Source of the DNA: Fidelibacterota bacterium | GTDB lineage: Bacteria > Fidelibacterota > Marinisomatia > SCGC-AAA003-L08 > JACNLC01 | Assembly (NCBI GenBank): GCA_014381725.1 | Contig: JACNLC010000070.1 | Location: 50,621 to 114,620 of the forward strand | Direction: 5' to 3' | Length of the DNA stretch: 64,000 nucleotides | Part shown: one piece after another, positions 8,564 through 17,961 of the stretch | Numbering within the stretch: position 1 is the first letter of the stretch | Layout of the letters: every line of letters begins with the position of its first letter | The notes under the pieces: model-generated | Told to the model about the DNA's origin: nothing | The model's input: the letters and a program-made list of their open reading frames with translations, nothing else | Database searches by the model: none | Made by a program: the position numbers and the translations under genes

Positions 8564-9356
8564 CGACATCAAAATTTGGATTCGTGGTGCCGGTGAACTT
8601 GGGAGCGCAACAGCACATTTGCTCCATCGAATAGGTTTTTCGGTTTTCCTTAGCGAATTAGAAAATCCGCTTGCAATCAGACGACCAGTAACTTTTAGCG
8701 ATGCGATTTTTAACGGATTTTCAGAAGTTGAAGGTGCTCGAGCAAAATTCTGTTCGATTTCCAAAATTGAGAAAGTTTTTTCCGCAGACGAAATTCCGAT
8801 TCTAATTGATAATTCGGATTTAATGAAAAACGCCTGTTTTGAGATTTACATAGACGCCCGAATGTTGAAAACCATACAAAACGATTCCCGAAATATCGCG
8901 AATATTTCCATCGGATTAGGTCCCGGATTCACGGCAAAAAATAACTGCGATGTCGTAATTGAAACAATGCGTGGACACAATCTTGGTAAAGTAATTTGGG
9001 ATGGTTCAGCACAATCCAACACAGGAATTCCAGGAAATATCGGAGGAAAAACAAAAGACAGAATCATCAAATCTCCTGCAAACGGCACAGTTGATTGGCT
9101 CGTTGATTTTGGTGAAATTGTGCAAAAATATCAAGCGCTTGGAAAAGTGGGAAATACAGAAATTTTGACAAAAATTCATGGGATTGTGCGCGGATTAATT
9201 TATCCCAAAGTTGCGATTTTGGATGGTATGAAAATCGGTGATGTTGACCCGAGAGGTACATCTGTCAATTTTCGTGCGATTTCGGAAAAATCGAGGTGTA
9301 TCGCGCGAGGAGTTTTGGAGGCAATTTTGATAAATTTGAAAGGTGAAAATGGATAA
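8550..9356 (+). CDS. yqeB: YqeB family selenium-dependent molybdenum hydroxylase maturation protein
   Basis: 268 aa. It begins with a Rossmann-like IRGAGELGSATAHLL and a RRPVTFSDAIFNG segment, both characteristic of the YqeB family. Members occur next to xdh, yqeC and mocA genes and are annotated as selenium-dependent molybdenum cofactor or hydroxylase biosynthesis proteins. The mechanism is not established. The gene starts inside the end of mocA and ends inside the start of xdhC, so translation of the operon is tightly coupled. Its presence argues that the hydroxylase at 4956-7205 needs the selenium-type maturation route. Confidence 0.87.
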   Translation: MKKFSDIKIWIRGAGELGSATAHLLHRIGFSVFLSELENPLAIRRPVTFSDAIFNGFSEVEGARAKFCSISKIEKVFSADEIPILIDNSDLMKNACFEIYIDARMLKTIQNDSRNIANISIGLGPGFTAKNNCDVVIETMRGHNLGKVIWDGSAQSNTGIPGNIGGKTKDRIIKSPANGTVDWLVDFGEIVQKYQALGKVGNTEILTKIHGIVRGLIYPKVAILDGMKIGDVDPRGTSVNFRAISEKSRCIARGVLEAILINLKGENG

Positions 9357-10338
9357 GGTTTTACTACAGAATATTCTGAATATTAATTCTTCGCAAAATT
9401 CCGTGATTTGCTCGCAGATTGCATGGGAAGGCTCAGTCCCGAGAAAGGATTACCCTACGATGCTCGTCATGGAAAATGGAAAAACTATCGGTACAATTGG
9501 CGGAGGAAAACTCGAATTTCGAACCATCGAACAAGCCAAAATTGCGTTGCAAAATCAACAGATATTTATCAAACAATTTGATTTGAGCGGCACAGAAATC
9601 GATGCAGAAATCGGCGTTTGTGGTGGGAAAACGACGATTTTAATAGAGCCATTTTCAAAAGAATTGAAAGATTTTTGGGAATCTGTTGAGTTGGAAACAC
9701 ATCCACTTTTTGTGCTGACAGCAATCGAAATGGAAAATGAAATTCGTGTGGAAAGGACAAGATTAGATTCTTGCTCTGAAATTCACTGTGAAATTTCCAA
9801 ATTGTACGAATCGGCTCTGCGAAAAAAACAATCCATGTCATTTGAAAAAGACGGAAAAATCTATTTATTCCAACACATTCGTGGTCGTCCACAATTGCAT
9901 ATTTTCGGTGCTGGACACATCGGGAAAGCCGTTTCTGAATTGGCAAATTGGATAGAATGGGATGTGAAAATCTATGACGATCGTAAACTTTTGGCAAATT
10001 CAAAACGATTTCCAAACGCTTTAGAAATATTCTACAAACGGTCAAATTTGAAGATTGCTGAGGATGATTTTGTTTTGGTCGCATCTAGAGAACACCGACA
10101 AGATTACGCAATTTTATCGGAAGTTTTGAGAGAAGATGTAAAGTTTATAGGACTTCTCAGCAGCCGTCGCAAGTGGAAATTGATTGCGGAAAAACTCCAA
10201 AAAGACGGATTTTCCAAATCTCAGATTCAAACGATTCATGCGCCAGTTGGAATTGATATTTCTTCTGAAACTGTTCCGGAAATTGCGGTGAGCATCATGG
10301 CAGAGATGATTCGGCATCACGGGGAGAAAACAACATGA
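9349..10338 (+). CDS. xdhC: XdhC/CoxI family molybdenum hydroxylase maturation factor
   Basis: About 329 aa from the ATG at 9349; AGG lies five bases upstream, whereas an in-frame GTG at 9343 has no better signal. The N-terminal region has the XdhC features TIGGGKLE and GVCGGKT. A C-terminal Rossmann domain begins with HIFGAGHIGKAVSELA, and LLSSRRKW follows. XdhC binds the molybdenum cofactor, promotes its sulfuration or selenation, and inserts it into the hydroxylase. It overlaps yqeB by eight bases and the next gene by four (ATGA). Confidence 0.9.
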   Translation: MDKVLLQNILNINSSQNSVICSQIAWEGSVPRKDYPTMLVMENGKTIGTIGGGKLEFRTIEQAKIALQNQQIFIKQFDLSGTEIDAEIGVCGGKTTILIEPFSKELKDFWESVELETHPLFVLTAIEMENEIRVERTRLDSCSEIHCEISKLYESALRKKQSMSFEKDGKIYLFQHIRGRPQLHIFGAGHIGKAVSELANWIEWDVKIYDDRKLLANSKRFPNALEIFYKRSNLKIAEDDFVLVASREHRQDYAILSEVLREDVKFIGLLSSRRKWKLIAEKLQKDGFSKSQIQTIHAPVGIDISSETVPEIAVSIMAEMIRHHGEKTT

Positions 10339-11675
10339 AAAGGATCCTTTTAAGAAATGGGACAATTGTCAATTCTTGCAAAATCACCAAGATGGACATT
10401 CTGATTCTCAGTGAAACAATTGAACAAATTGGTGAAAATTTGCCCATTGAAAACGGAGTTGAAATTTTGGATTGTTCCGGGAAATTGATTTTTCCCGGCA
10501 TTATTGATTCACACACGCACATGGGCGTTCCGATAAAATCTGGTTTTTCTGCCGATAATTTTGAAACTGGTACAAAATCCGCAGTTCATGGAGGCGTAAC
10601 TACGATTTTAGATTTTACAATATTGGACGAAAATCAAACGCTACGACAAAGCATAGAATCGCGTAAATTTGACGCAGCAAAATCCATTTGTGATTACAAT
10701 TTACATTGCAATATTACTCAATATTCGGAAGAAATTTTATCCGAAATTCCGATTTTAATTGAAACAGGAATCACAAGTTTCAAAATATTCACAACCTACG
10801 AAGAAGCAGGGATGATGCTTTATTACGAACAAATTCAGCGGATTGCACAAGCAATTTCAGCACATGACGGTTTGCTAATGGTGCACGCAGAAGATGATGA
10901 AATTCTTAGAAATGCAATGTTGCCCTTTAAAACGAAATTTATCACAGATCCATTTTATCATGCGCTGAGTCGTCCCGACGATGCAGAAGCAGTAGCCATT
11001 CAAAAAATTGGGGAAATCTCGGAAAAAACCGGATGCAGGATTTACATCGTTCATCTGAGTTCCGCAAAGGGCTTAGAAACGGCGAAACAATTTGAAAATC
11101 TTGTTGTAGAAACCTGTCCGCAATATCTATTTTTGGACGAGAACATATACAAAAAAGACGACGGGCGTATGTTTGTGGCAAGTCCGCCACTGAGAAAACG
11201 CCATGATAACGATGAACTTTGGGGTGGGATTTTAGACGGAAGTATCAGCACAATCGGCACAGATCATTGCCCCTTTTTCGAAAAACCTCGCGAAATACAT
11301 TTTTCTGATATTCCAAATGGAATTGGCGGTGTTGAAACGCTATTTCCTATTTTGCTTGCGCAGTGGATTTTGCGAAAATTGGATTTGCGATTGCTCAGCA
11401 AACTTTTATGCAAAAATCCTGCAAATGTTTTCGGATTGTCTCATCGAAAAGGCACGATTCAAATCGGAAAAGATGCCGACTTTGCAATCGTGAATCCGAA
11501 GGAAATTCACATGAATTGGGAGAACTCTCTTGTTTCTGCTGTGAATTGGAATGCGTTTACCAATTTTCCAGCATGTTTTCCAAATCATGTTTTCCGTCGC
11601 GGTGATTGGATAGTAAAAGATTCCAGATTGCAGACAGGGAGCAAGGGAGTTTTTGTGAAATCCAAATTTCCTTAA
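10335..11675 (+). CDS. Dihydropyrimidinase/hydantoinase-like cyclic amidohydrolase
   Basis: 446 aa. All ligands of the binuclear metal site are visible: HTH (H60, H62), the lysine expected to be carboxylated (K150 in TSFKIF), H184 in VHAEDD, H240 in IVHLSS, and D310 in GTDHCPF. This matches D-hydantoinase, dihydropyrimidinase and allantoinase enzymes that open cyclic ureides to ureido acids. In yge/ssnA-type purine clusters such an enzyme (HyuA) acts between the purine ring-opening steps and the carbamoyltransferase, and that is the likely role here. It is the last gene of the maturation operon, coupled by ATGA to xdhC. Confidence 0.9.
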   Translation: MKRILLRNGTIVNSCKITKMDILILSETIEQIGENLPIENGVEILDCSGKLIFPGIIDSHTHMGVPIKSGFSADNFETGTKSAVHGGVTTILDFTILDENQTLRQSIESRKFDAAKSICDYNLHCNITQYSEEILSEIPILIETGITSFKIFTTYEEAGMMLYYEQIQRIAQAISAHDGLLMVHAEDDEILRNAMLPFKTKFITDPFYHALSRPDDAEAVAIQKIGEISEKTGCRIYIVHLSSAKGLETAKQFENLVVETCPQYLFLDENIYKKDDGRMFVASPPLRKRHDNDELWGGILDGSISTIGTDHCPFFEKPREIHFSDIPNGIGGVETLFPILLAQWILRKLDLRLLSKLLCKNPANVFGLSHRKGTIQIGKDADFAIVNPKEIHMNWENSLVSAVNWNAFTNFPACFPNHVFRRGDWIVKDSRLQTGSKGVFVKSKFP

Positions 11676-11684
11676 AATTTCCCG

Positions 11685-11780
11685 TTATTTTTGAATTCTC
11701 AGTACTTTTTCTAACTGATTTTCTAATATAGGCTTGTTATCTTCTACTTCTACGATTACAAGATCTGCCACTTCGTGTTT
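11685..11780 (-). pseudogene. Possible gene-end remnant, 31 codons
   Basis: The 119-bp gap after the hydantoinase gene contains, on the minus strand, an open stretch reading HEVADLVIVEVEDNKP and ending RIQK before a TAA at 11685. It is preceded by an in-frame TGA and has no usable start or ribosome site. The sequence reads like ordinary protein, so it may be the tail of a lost gene. Given its length, chance cannot be excluded. Confidence 0.2.
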
Positions 11781-11794
11781 TCAACTCAAGTCTT

Positions 11795-14700
11795 TTAGTT
11801 TTCTGAGATTGAACTTACAAGCATCATAACATCAACAATATTTATCTGTCCATCTTCATTCAAATCCGAAGTCCACAATTCGTATGGATTTGGTTCTGAT
11901 ATACTTAATATATAATTAATAACTGATACTAAATCGTAAATATCAATTTCTCCGTTTGCGTCAATATCTCCGGTTGGAGCATCTCCAAGAATATTGATGT
12001 AATTTTCTTTTGTATGAGTTACCGGATTGCCATTATAGTCCAAAATTGTTAAACTAACGGAGTAGCTGCCTAGTTCGGTATAAATATGATTTGGATTTTG
12101 GAGAATACTTTCTGCGCCATCACCAAATTCCCAATAATGATACCCAACTACACCAATAGATTCATCCGTAAACAAAACTTCCAAAGGTGCAATTCCTAAA
12201 ATTTGGTTAGCAGAAAAATGTGGACTTGGAACAGAAAGCTGATTATAAATTGTCTCAACAAAAATCATTTCAGTAGTTTCAACAATTTCATCAGATTGCA
12301 ATTGAACAAAGTAAAAATCATTCGGATTAATAATTTCACTCTGGAATGTTAAAGGAGTCCAGTCCGTCCATTCGATAATTCCCACATTATCAAACCACGA
12401 ATGTGCTTCTCCGCTTTGTGGGATGTTGCTATTCAATCGAATATCAACAAACCGAGTATCTTCCGGTATGGTTAATCCATTGTAGTAAAAAGTCCAATCT
12501 GTATCACTATTTATGTGAGTTCCAATATCTTCTTGAGCGAGATATGTTGGATTAGTTCTAGAATCATAATATCGAATTTCAATTGTTACATCTGCACAGT
12601 TTTGAGTTTTTATAAAACCATAAAGTGAATGCTTTTTTACTGCATCAACCTTAACTCGTTTTTCAAAATTAGTGACAATGTTATCAGGCGAATCGGAGTC
12701 TCGCCGATGATGGAGAGACCTTTGACCTTCAAACGATTCTGTACCATCTAACCATTCATCATCGCTGTTGGCATTCCACAGAGATGAACCTTCGTCTTCA
12801 AAATTACCCATCCAAACCAATTCTCTTCCTAAGCGAAAATCTGCATTTGTGATTTCTACAATTTCCTCAATTGATGATATATTCCCATTTTTTGGAAGAA
12901 ATATCGGTGCAGAAATTCCGGATTCCTCAAAATGCATAATTGCTCGATTATAGACAGTAGTTTTAGGCATTAACAAAGTATCCATCAATACATTTGCGAT
13001 TACATTTTCTCTATCAATAAATAAATAAGTATCCAAATCTTTTGACCGCATTGCAAGATAATCAAGAAGATGTTGTCCAAGTTCACCAGTTGCCTGTTTT
13101 GGGATATAATCATCAATATAAATCGGAGTAATAGAATAATCATAAAATCCGGTTTCATTAATTTTCGCATTGAGAATCATAGATGGAAATGTTTCTGCAT
13201 AGCTCAAATCAAACGCAAAATTTCCCAACGAATGGGCGATGAGTTTGCCATTATAAACTTCAACTCCCTGAATAATATGTGGATGATGAATTATCACCAA
13301 ATCAGCCCCCGCATCAATCGTATGATGCCGAAGTTCAACATCCCACATCTGTGGCACATCATTCAGTGGAGAATATTCTTCATCCTCCAAGATTTCCTCA
13401 ATCCAATCCGATTTATCATAATCGCTTCCCGGAGCAGTAGAATACTCACTCCCTGCGTGCATTTCTATAACTATTAAATCTGCAACATCTTGAACTGATT
13501 GTATTTGTTGTTCGGTATAATACGGTGTCAAATAAGCAAACCCAGGTTTATTGTAACCAGCATTTAAGTAAGGTTGATAATTATTGTACTGACCCGTTCT
13601 ATCACTATTAGCAAGAAATGCAATATTCACACCAGAGTGCTGATAGAAAACAGGCAAGTATGCTTCATAGGAATTTACTCCAGCACCAGAAAATAATATA
13701 TTGTTTTCAGTTAATACAGTTTGAGTTTCCCGAATTCCATCTAACATATAATCGAGAATATGATTATTCGCAAGTGTAACAATATCAATTCCTGCGTAAG
13801 TTAAGCCGGCAACATTTTCAGGTGAACCCTTAAAATAGATTGGTTTGGTTGGATGATGATTTGTAGATGTTGTTAGCGGACATTCAAGATTAGCAACTGT
13901 AATATCAGCGTTTTCTCCGAGAACGGATAGAGTTGGCTCAAATATGGCTTCAACACCTTGAGTAGGAATAATTCCGCCGGCATATTCGTAACCGCGACCT
14001 AGCATTATATCACCAACAAAATTTATTGTTATTGGAAATGATGTTTCTCCTGCGTCCACTTCAATTTGAACTGTAGCTTGTCCGGATTTTTCTGCATCAT
14101 CAACTACTTCAAGCAATACGGTGTATGGATGGTCGTCTTCCACAAAAAATGTGTGATTCGGATTCTCTTCTGAGCTATAAGAATCATCACCAAAACTCCA
14201 AAAGTATATGTGTTCTTCGCTATCTGGGTCTTCAACTTGACTAAAAAACTGGACATTTACATTTCGTAGTCCGCGAGAGTTTCTATAAACTTCTCCTATA
14301 GAAACCGAGATTTCAACTTGTGGAGGAATCGGCTGGGAAGAAGTTACATCTATAATTTCATCAAAATAGACAATACCTGAAGATGCACCATCATCATCAT
14401 TCACAAAAACAATTTCAGTTATTTCCGGAAGATACTCAAACCACGCAAACCAGTCATCAGCAATTGGCAATTGGAAAACATTCCAATTATCTTTAGGGAA
14501 ATTTCCTTGATAAACAGTAATCCATTCTTCAATGTTTAGTTCTTGCGTTCCAGCAAACGAGTAAAACATTGTGTGTAGCGAATCTGATAATCCAAATCCC
14601 TGAATTTCGCTATCGCTCTGACTATATGATGCAACTTGCCAAACATCTCCAGCTTGGATAATTATTGGTTCAATGGATTCTGCCTTCCACGAATTGCCTG

Positions 14701-14902
14701 AAATTTTTAGAGAATATGGTGAATTGTCAAATGTGTTTTGAGAATCAAGCGACCAAGAATCTGGTTGGATGTCTTCATCTCCATAGGATGTCAAATCAAC
14801 TAGTCCATCGTCAAAATTTTCAATAATTTGTGCTGATGACAACGAAAAAACTATACTACAGATTAACAAAATGATAATGAACTTATTGTAGTAGTATTCC
14901 AT
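11795..14902 (-). CDS. Secreted modular CapA-like protein with PKD and dockerin-type domains
   Basis: 1035 aa. Residues 1-24 form a signal peptide. A beta-rich N-terminal domain (about 28-190) is followed by a PKD domain (about 200-283, with FWSFGDD). A CapA/PgsA-type metallophosphoesterase-fold domain (about 293-620) has GDIMLGRG, VANLE, LANNH, IIHHPH and HSLGNF. A second beta-sandwich (about 700-860), a second PKD (about 895-970, YWEFGDG) and a terminal dockerin-like pair of DxNxDGxI repeats follow. CapA proteins are linked to poly-gamma-glutamate capsules, but related domains occur in many secreted hydrolases. It is the last gene of a leftward operon of exported proteins. Attachment to the cell surface through the C-terminal repeats is inferred. 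Confidence 0.88.
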   Translation of the reverse strand: MEYYYNKFIIILLICSIVFSLSSAQIIENFDDGLVDLTSYGDEDIQPDSWSLDSQNTFDNSPYSLKISGNSWKAESIEPIIIQAGDVWQVASYSQSDSEIQGFGLSDSLHTMFYSFAGTQELNIEEWITVYQGNFPKDNWNVFQLPIADDWFAWFEYLPEITEIVFVNDDDGASSGIVYFDEIIDVTSSQPIPPQVEISVSIGEVYRNSRGLRNVNVQFFSQVEDPDSEEHIYFWSFGDDSYSSEENPNHTFFVEDDHPYTVLLEVVDDAEKSGQATVQIEVDAGETSFPITINFVGDIMLGRGYEYAGGIIPTQGVEAIFEPTLSVLGENADITVANLECPLTTSTNHHPTKPIYFKGSPENVAGLTYAGIDIVTLANNHILDYMLDGIRETQTVLTENNILFSGAGVNSYEAYLPVFYQHSGVNIAFLANSDRTGQYNNYQPYLNAGYNKPGFAYLTPYYTEQQIQSVQDVADLIVIEMHAGSEYSTAPGSDYDKSDWIEEILEDEEYSPLNDVPQMWDVELRHHTIDAGADLVIIHHPHIIQGVEVYNGKLIAHSLGNFAFDLSYAETFPSMILNAKINETGFYDYSITPIYIDDYIPKQATGELGQHLLDYLAMRSKDLDTYLFIDRENVIANVLMDTLLMPKTTVYNRAIMHFEESGISAPIFLPKNGNISSIEEIVEITNADFRLGRELVWMGNFEDEGSSLWNANSDDEWLDGTESFEGQRSLHHRRDSDSPDNIVTNFEKRVKVDAVKKHSLYGFIKTQNCADVTIEIRYYDSRTNPTYLAQEDIGTHINSDTDWTFYYNGLTIPEDTRFVDIRLNSNIPQSGEAHSWFDNVGIIEWTDWTPLTFQSEIINPNDFYFVQLQSDEIVETTEMIFVETIYNQLSVPSPHFSANQILGIAPLEVLFTDESIGVVGYHYWEFGDGAESILQNPNHIYTELGSYSVSLTILDYNGNPVTHTKENYINILGDAPTGDIDANGEIDIYDLVSVINYILSISEPNPYELWTSDLNEDGQINIVDVMMLVSSISEN

Positions 14903-14917
14903 AGTTTTTCTTTCAAG

Positions 14918-15610
14918 CTACTCTTTTAAGAAATTTGAGAATATTTGGAAATTTTGTTCCAGTATTGTAGGTCCCTCAACTTCATTGATGTAAAACTGTT
15001 TGTTCTCTGGGCAGTTTACAATATGGTCTTCAATCATTTTACAACCATCTTTAAATTGTTTTTCAGGATGAAATTGGACACCCCAAACAGGCAAGTTTTT
15101 GTATTGATAACCCTGCACTTTGCATTTATCATTAGTTGCAATTATCTCAAAATCCTTTGATAAACCAAAAACTTCATCATTATGTGATTCTAAAAATATA
15201 GGATTGGAAATTCCGTTGAAAAGCGGATTATCTTCAATGACAATTTTCTTGCATCCAAATTCGGGTGTATCCATTTTTCGACAAACCTTTGGCCCTAAGA
15301 TAGACCTTGCCAACATTTGGTGCCCGTAGCAAATTCCTAGAATGGGTTTCTCGTTTTCAAGAAAATACTTAATAACTTTGATAATATCTTCATCAAATTC
15401 ACTGCCAGATGCTGCCGAAAGCGCAGAGCCGGAAATTAATAAATGTGAGTATTTAGAAAATATAATTTGATTAGTTTCAAATGAATCCAATACAGAATCA
15501 CCTAAACGAATTACTTCGTATGGAAACCCATTAGTGATAATAGGCAAAGTGTGATCATCAAAAGATTGTTTATACTTTTCCGAAATATTTGTGTTAAAAG
15601 CTAATAGCAT
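14918..15610 (-). CDS. Class I glutamine amidotransferase domain protein
   Basis: 230 aa. The nucleophile elbow GICYGHQM holds the catalytic Cys, and VQFHPEKQ supplies the catalytic His-Glu pair, as in the GATase domain of GMP synthase and anthranilate synthase. There is no signal peptide and no synthetase partner, so it is a free-standing cytosolic GATase or gamma-glutamyl hydrolase-like enzyme. It sits between two genes for exported proteins, with only 5 and 15 bases to its neighbours, so it is co-transcribed with them. A role in handling glutamyl or polyamine conjugates is possible but unproven. Confidence 0.85.
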   Translation of the reverse strand: MLLAFNTNISEKYKQSFDDHTLPIITNGFPYEVIRLGDSVLDSFETNQIIFSKYSHLLISGSALSAASGSEFDEDIIKVIKYFLENEKPILGICYGHQMLARSILGPKVCRKMDTPEFGCKKIVIEDNPLFNGISNPIFLESHNDEVFGLSKDFEIIATNDKCKVQGYQYKNLPVWGVQFHPEKQFKDGCKMIEDHIVNCPENKQFYINEVEGPTILEQNFQIFSNFLKE

Positions 15611-15615
15611 TTATT

Positions 15616-16686
15616 TTAATCCCCAATTATCAAATTAATCAACATTACGATATCAATCACATTTACTAAACCATCATTATTCATATCTGCATTTTGGATT
15701 TCTGATTCAATCCCTAAAATATAATTTGCTACTAAGGTAGCGTCTAAAACATCAATTGTGCCATCGGAGTTGACATCACCAAGTTCAGTAACTCCAAAAC
15801 CATCAGTCAGTACATCTAAATCTCGTACAGAACAATACGGAATAAAATTATTTACTTCTGCAACTTGTAGATATTGGTTAATTTTATTTTGATGTGTTAA
15901 ATATTCAATTGAAAATATGGGCCAACCTCCCGGTTGATAGATATCGGTTAACAATTCTAATCGTTCTTCATCAGGATTATATGAATTGTTCATATCTTGA
16001 TTTCCGTAGAAAAATAAATCCTCAACACCAATTGCATCACAAGTTGACAAATATCTCTGGACATCATTTTCTGTAACATAATTTTCCAAAACAATATATT
16101 CTCCGTTCTGCGGAATAATCACCATATTTTCACCACCGTTTTCAGTAAGATAATTGCGGATATTCTCTACAAAATCAATCATATACACCGCAGCATAAGG
16201 TTCTTGTTGAGGATTTGGAACTTCTTCCATCCAATAATAGTAAGCATCAATAATATCCATATAAATACCGTCAAAACCTTGTGCGATAATAGTATCTAGC
16301 CAAGTGAAAATGATGTTCTGCCATTCAGGATACCAAAATTTAACTTTGAAATTACCTGCCCAATCAGGGTTTTCTGCACCAAGCCATTCAGGTGGATTTG
16401 AACTCCAAGAACTTTGCCAATATGAACGGTAATCTTCCGCTTCTCCAATTGAAATATAGCATATTGCCAATTTATTACTATTTTTAATAAGTTGGATTTC
16501 TTCGGCAGAATATGCACCATTATCACTACCGGAAACAGAATAATCCATCACAATCATTTCAAAAGTAGTATTTTGAGATACTTCCGCTGGGTCAAGGTTT
16601 TGCAATTGATATGCCCACGAATTAACATTTTCAAGTGTTTGTGAAAATGCAAAAATTATAAAAGTAAAAGCTAAAATATTTTTCAT
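15616..16686 (-). CDS. Secreted GH114-like (endo-alpha-1,4-polygalactosaminidase/TM1410-type) protein with dockerin
   Basis: 356 aa. A short signal peptide (MKNILAFTFIIFAFSQ) is followed by a TIM-barrel domain with MDYS (47-50), CYISIGEAEDYR (76-87) and GFDGIYMDIIDAYYYW (137-152). These match the TM1410/GH114 family, for which endo-alpha-1,4-polygalactosaminidase is the characterised activity. Residues 303-356 form a dockerin-like pair of calcium-binding repeats (GDVNSDGTIDVLD and ADMNNDGLVNVID). The dockerin DNA is almost identical to that of the neighbouring gene at 16804. It probably degrades a galactosamine-containing exopolysaccharide at the cell surface; the activity is inferred. Confidence 0.85.
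   Translation of the reverse strand: MKNILAFTFIIFAFSQTLENVNSWAYQLQNLDPAEVSQNTTFEMIVMDYSVSGSDNGAYSAEEIQLIKNSNKLAICYISIGEAEDYRSYWQSSWSSNPPEWLGAENPDWAGNFKVKFWYPEWQNIIFTWLDTIIAQGFDGIYMDIIDAYYYWMEEVPNPQQEPYAAVYMIDFVENIRNYLTENGGENMVIIPQNGEYIVLENYVTENDVQRYLSTCDAIGVEDLFFYGNQDMNNSYNPDEERLELLTDIYQPGGWPIFSIEYLTHQNKINQYLQVAEVNNFIPYCSVRDLDVLTDGFGVTELGDVNSDGTIDVLDATLVANYILGIESEIQNADMNNDGLVNVIDIVMLINLIIGD
15647..15717. repeat. Duplicated dockerin-coding segment, copy A
   Basis: These 71 bases match 16835-16905 with two mismatches, in the same orientation. They encode the second dockerin repeat and linker of the GH114-like protein. DNA identity this high between otherwise unrelated proteins indicates recent duplication or gene conversion of the anchoring module. 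Confidence 0.9.
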
Positions 16687-16740
16687 TTAATTTTTCCTTA
16701 CTAAATATTTTCAAATTTGTATTCTCTGTTAATCGTCTTT

Positions 16741-16788
16741 CTCCAAAAAAGTGTAATAAACTTGTAATATTATTTGTAAAGTTTGGAG
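16741..16788. promoter_or_regulatory. Inverted repeat upstream of the GH114-like gene
   Basis: The 117-bp gap between two genes of the secreted-protein operon carries ctccaaa at 16741 and its complement tttggag at 16782, flanking an AT-rich 34-bp core. On the minus strand a TTTACA box lies inside the core. The gap is large for this operon, so an internal promoter or operator is plausible; nothing here is diagnostic. Confidence 0.3.
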
Positions 16789-16803
16789 ATTATGTGGCGA
16801 ATA

Positions 16804-17961
16804 TTACTCGTTTAGAATTAAATCTACAATCATCACGATATCAATCACATTTACTACACCATCATTATTCATATCTGCATTTTGGATTTCTGATTCAATG
16901 CCTAATATATAGCTTACTGTAAAAGTTATATCAAAAATATCAACAACTCCATCGGAGTTGACATCACCCATAATTATTGATGATGCACGAAGAACTTCCC
17001 AAGATAAACAATGAACCGAACCACCCCAAAGTGAAACTTCGTCTGCATCTACCGGTATGATGGTTTTGTTTGTGTGTGCTTCAAAAACTGAAATGGCTTC
17101 GGAATCTTCTGGCAAATTATAAATTGGAACATAAATATTGTCGGTAGTTTGGAGCGCATTGACATAAATTCCTTTGCAACTTGGAAATCCATCCGGCGAA
17201 ACTTCATCTGTTGGTGCATACGGCATATTGATAAATTCCACATTTGGGAATTCAGGAATTAGAGCATTATAAACCTCAGTTCTAAATGGTTCATCATAAT
17301 CATTAACTGCAAGTTTACTCGGCGTTAACCAAAACACCATTCCATCAGAATGTCCCGTTATATCGCCTTCTTCTTCTGGAACAAATGCAATCTGCTCAAT
17401 ACCTAAATTGACTTGAAAATATGTCCGTAAATCACTTTCAGAAAATCCAGGATTATCGTCAAAAATCCGAGTTGTTACAACGGCCTTGCTAATTCTGTCT
17501 GTAACAAAATTTCCACCATCTAAAATGATGGATTCATTGGAGTAATCAAATTCCTGTGTATTCAACCAATCTAAGTAGGAGTTGTTTATCCAATTTGATG
17601 TCCAATTATCTAAATATTCAGGAGAATAATCAAATTTGTATTGATTTTGTAAAATTTGTTGTGTGCCAAAATCACGAATCCAAATGTCATTAATATTACC
17701 GTAGAACAAACGGTCACTTGAAACATTTCCTTGATAATATGAGTCATTATAATTGTTCATCATAATGAAAATATGGTCGCGACTTCCCGGTGAACTGGCG
17801 AAATTGATATGAAATTGAGTTATTTCATTAATTGAATTTTGATAGTAATTGTCAGGCCCAACTAGTAAGATGATATTTTCATTTTCAGGAATATTTTCAA
17901 ATTGTGCAAACATAAATCCCAAAAAAGTAAGTAATACTATGTATTTTATTTGATTCCACAT
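16804..17961 (-). CDS. Secreted agmatine deiminase/peptidylarginine deiminase-like protein with dockerin
   Basis: 385 aa with a signal peptide (about 1-19). The PAD_porph guanidino-group hydrolase fold shows NDIWIRDFG (91-99), ILDGGNFV (146-153), GHSDGMV (203-209) and the active-site Cys in GGSVHCLSW (C318). Catalytic Asp, His and Cys are all present, so an active deiminase is expected. The secreted form and C-terminal dockerin (332-385) suggest action on extracellular arginine residues or agmatine-like guanidines, as with Porphyromonas peptidylarginine deiminase. The start overlaps the stop of the upstream gene by one base (TAATG). Confidence 0.88.
   Translation of the reverse strand: MWNQIKYIVLLTFLGFMFAQFENIPENENIILLVGPDNYYQNSINEITQFHINFASSPGSRDHIFIMMNNYNDSYYQGNVSSDRLFYGNINDIWIRDFGTQQILQNQYKFDYSPEYLDNWTSNWINNSYLDWLNTQEFDYSNESIILDGGNFVTDRISKAVVTTRIFDDNPGFSESDLRTYFQVNLGIEQIAFVPEEEGDITGHSDGMVFWLTPSKLAVNDYDEPFRTEVYNALIPEFPNVEFINMPYAPTDEVSPDGFPSCKGIYVNALQTTDNIYVPIYNLPEDSEAISVFEAHTNKTIIPVDADEVSLWGGSVHCLSWEVLRASSIIMGDVNSDGVVDIFDITFTVSYILGIESEIQNADMNNDGVVNVIDIVMIVDLILNE
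16835..16905. repeat. Duplicated dockerin-coding segment, copy B
   Basis: This is the second copy of the 71-bp segment at 15647-15717; 69 of 71 bases are identical. It encodes the same YILGIESEIQNADMNNDG region in the deiminase-like protein. The sequences on either side diverge quickly, which marks the limits of the copied tract. Confidence 0.9.

Noticed and set aside
11795..14902. True capsule biosynthesis locus (pgs/cap operon) around the CapA-like gene
   Set aside because: No PgsB/PgsC or CapB/CapC homologues are present, and the protein is a secreted multidomain form with a dockerin, unlike membrane PgsA.
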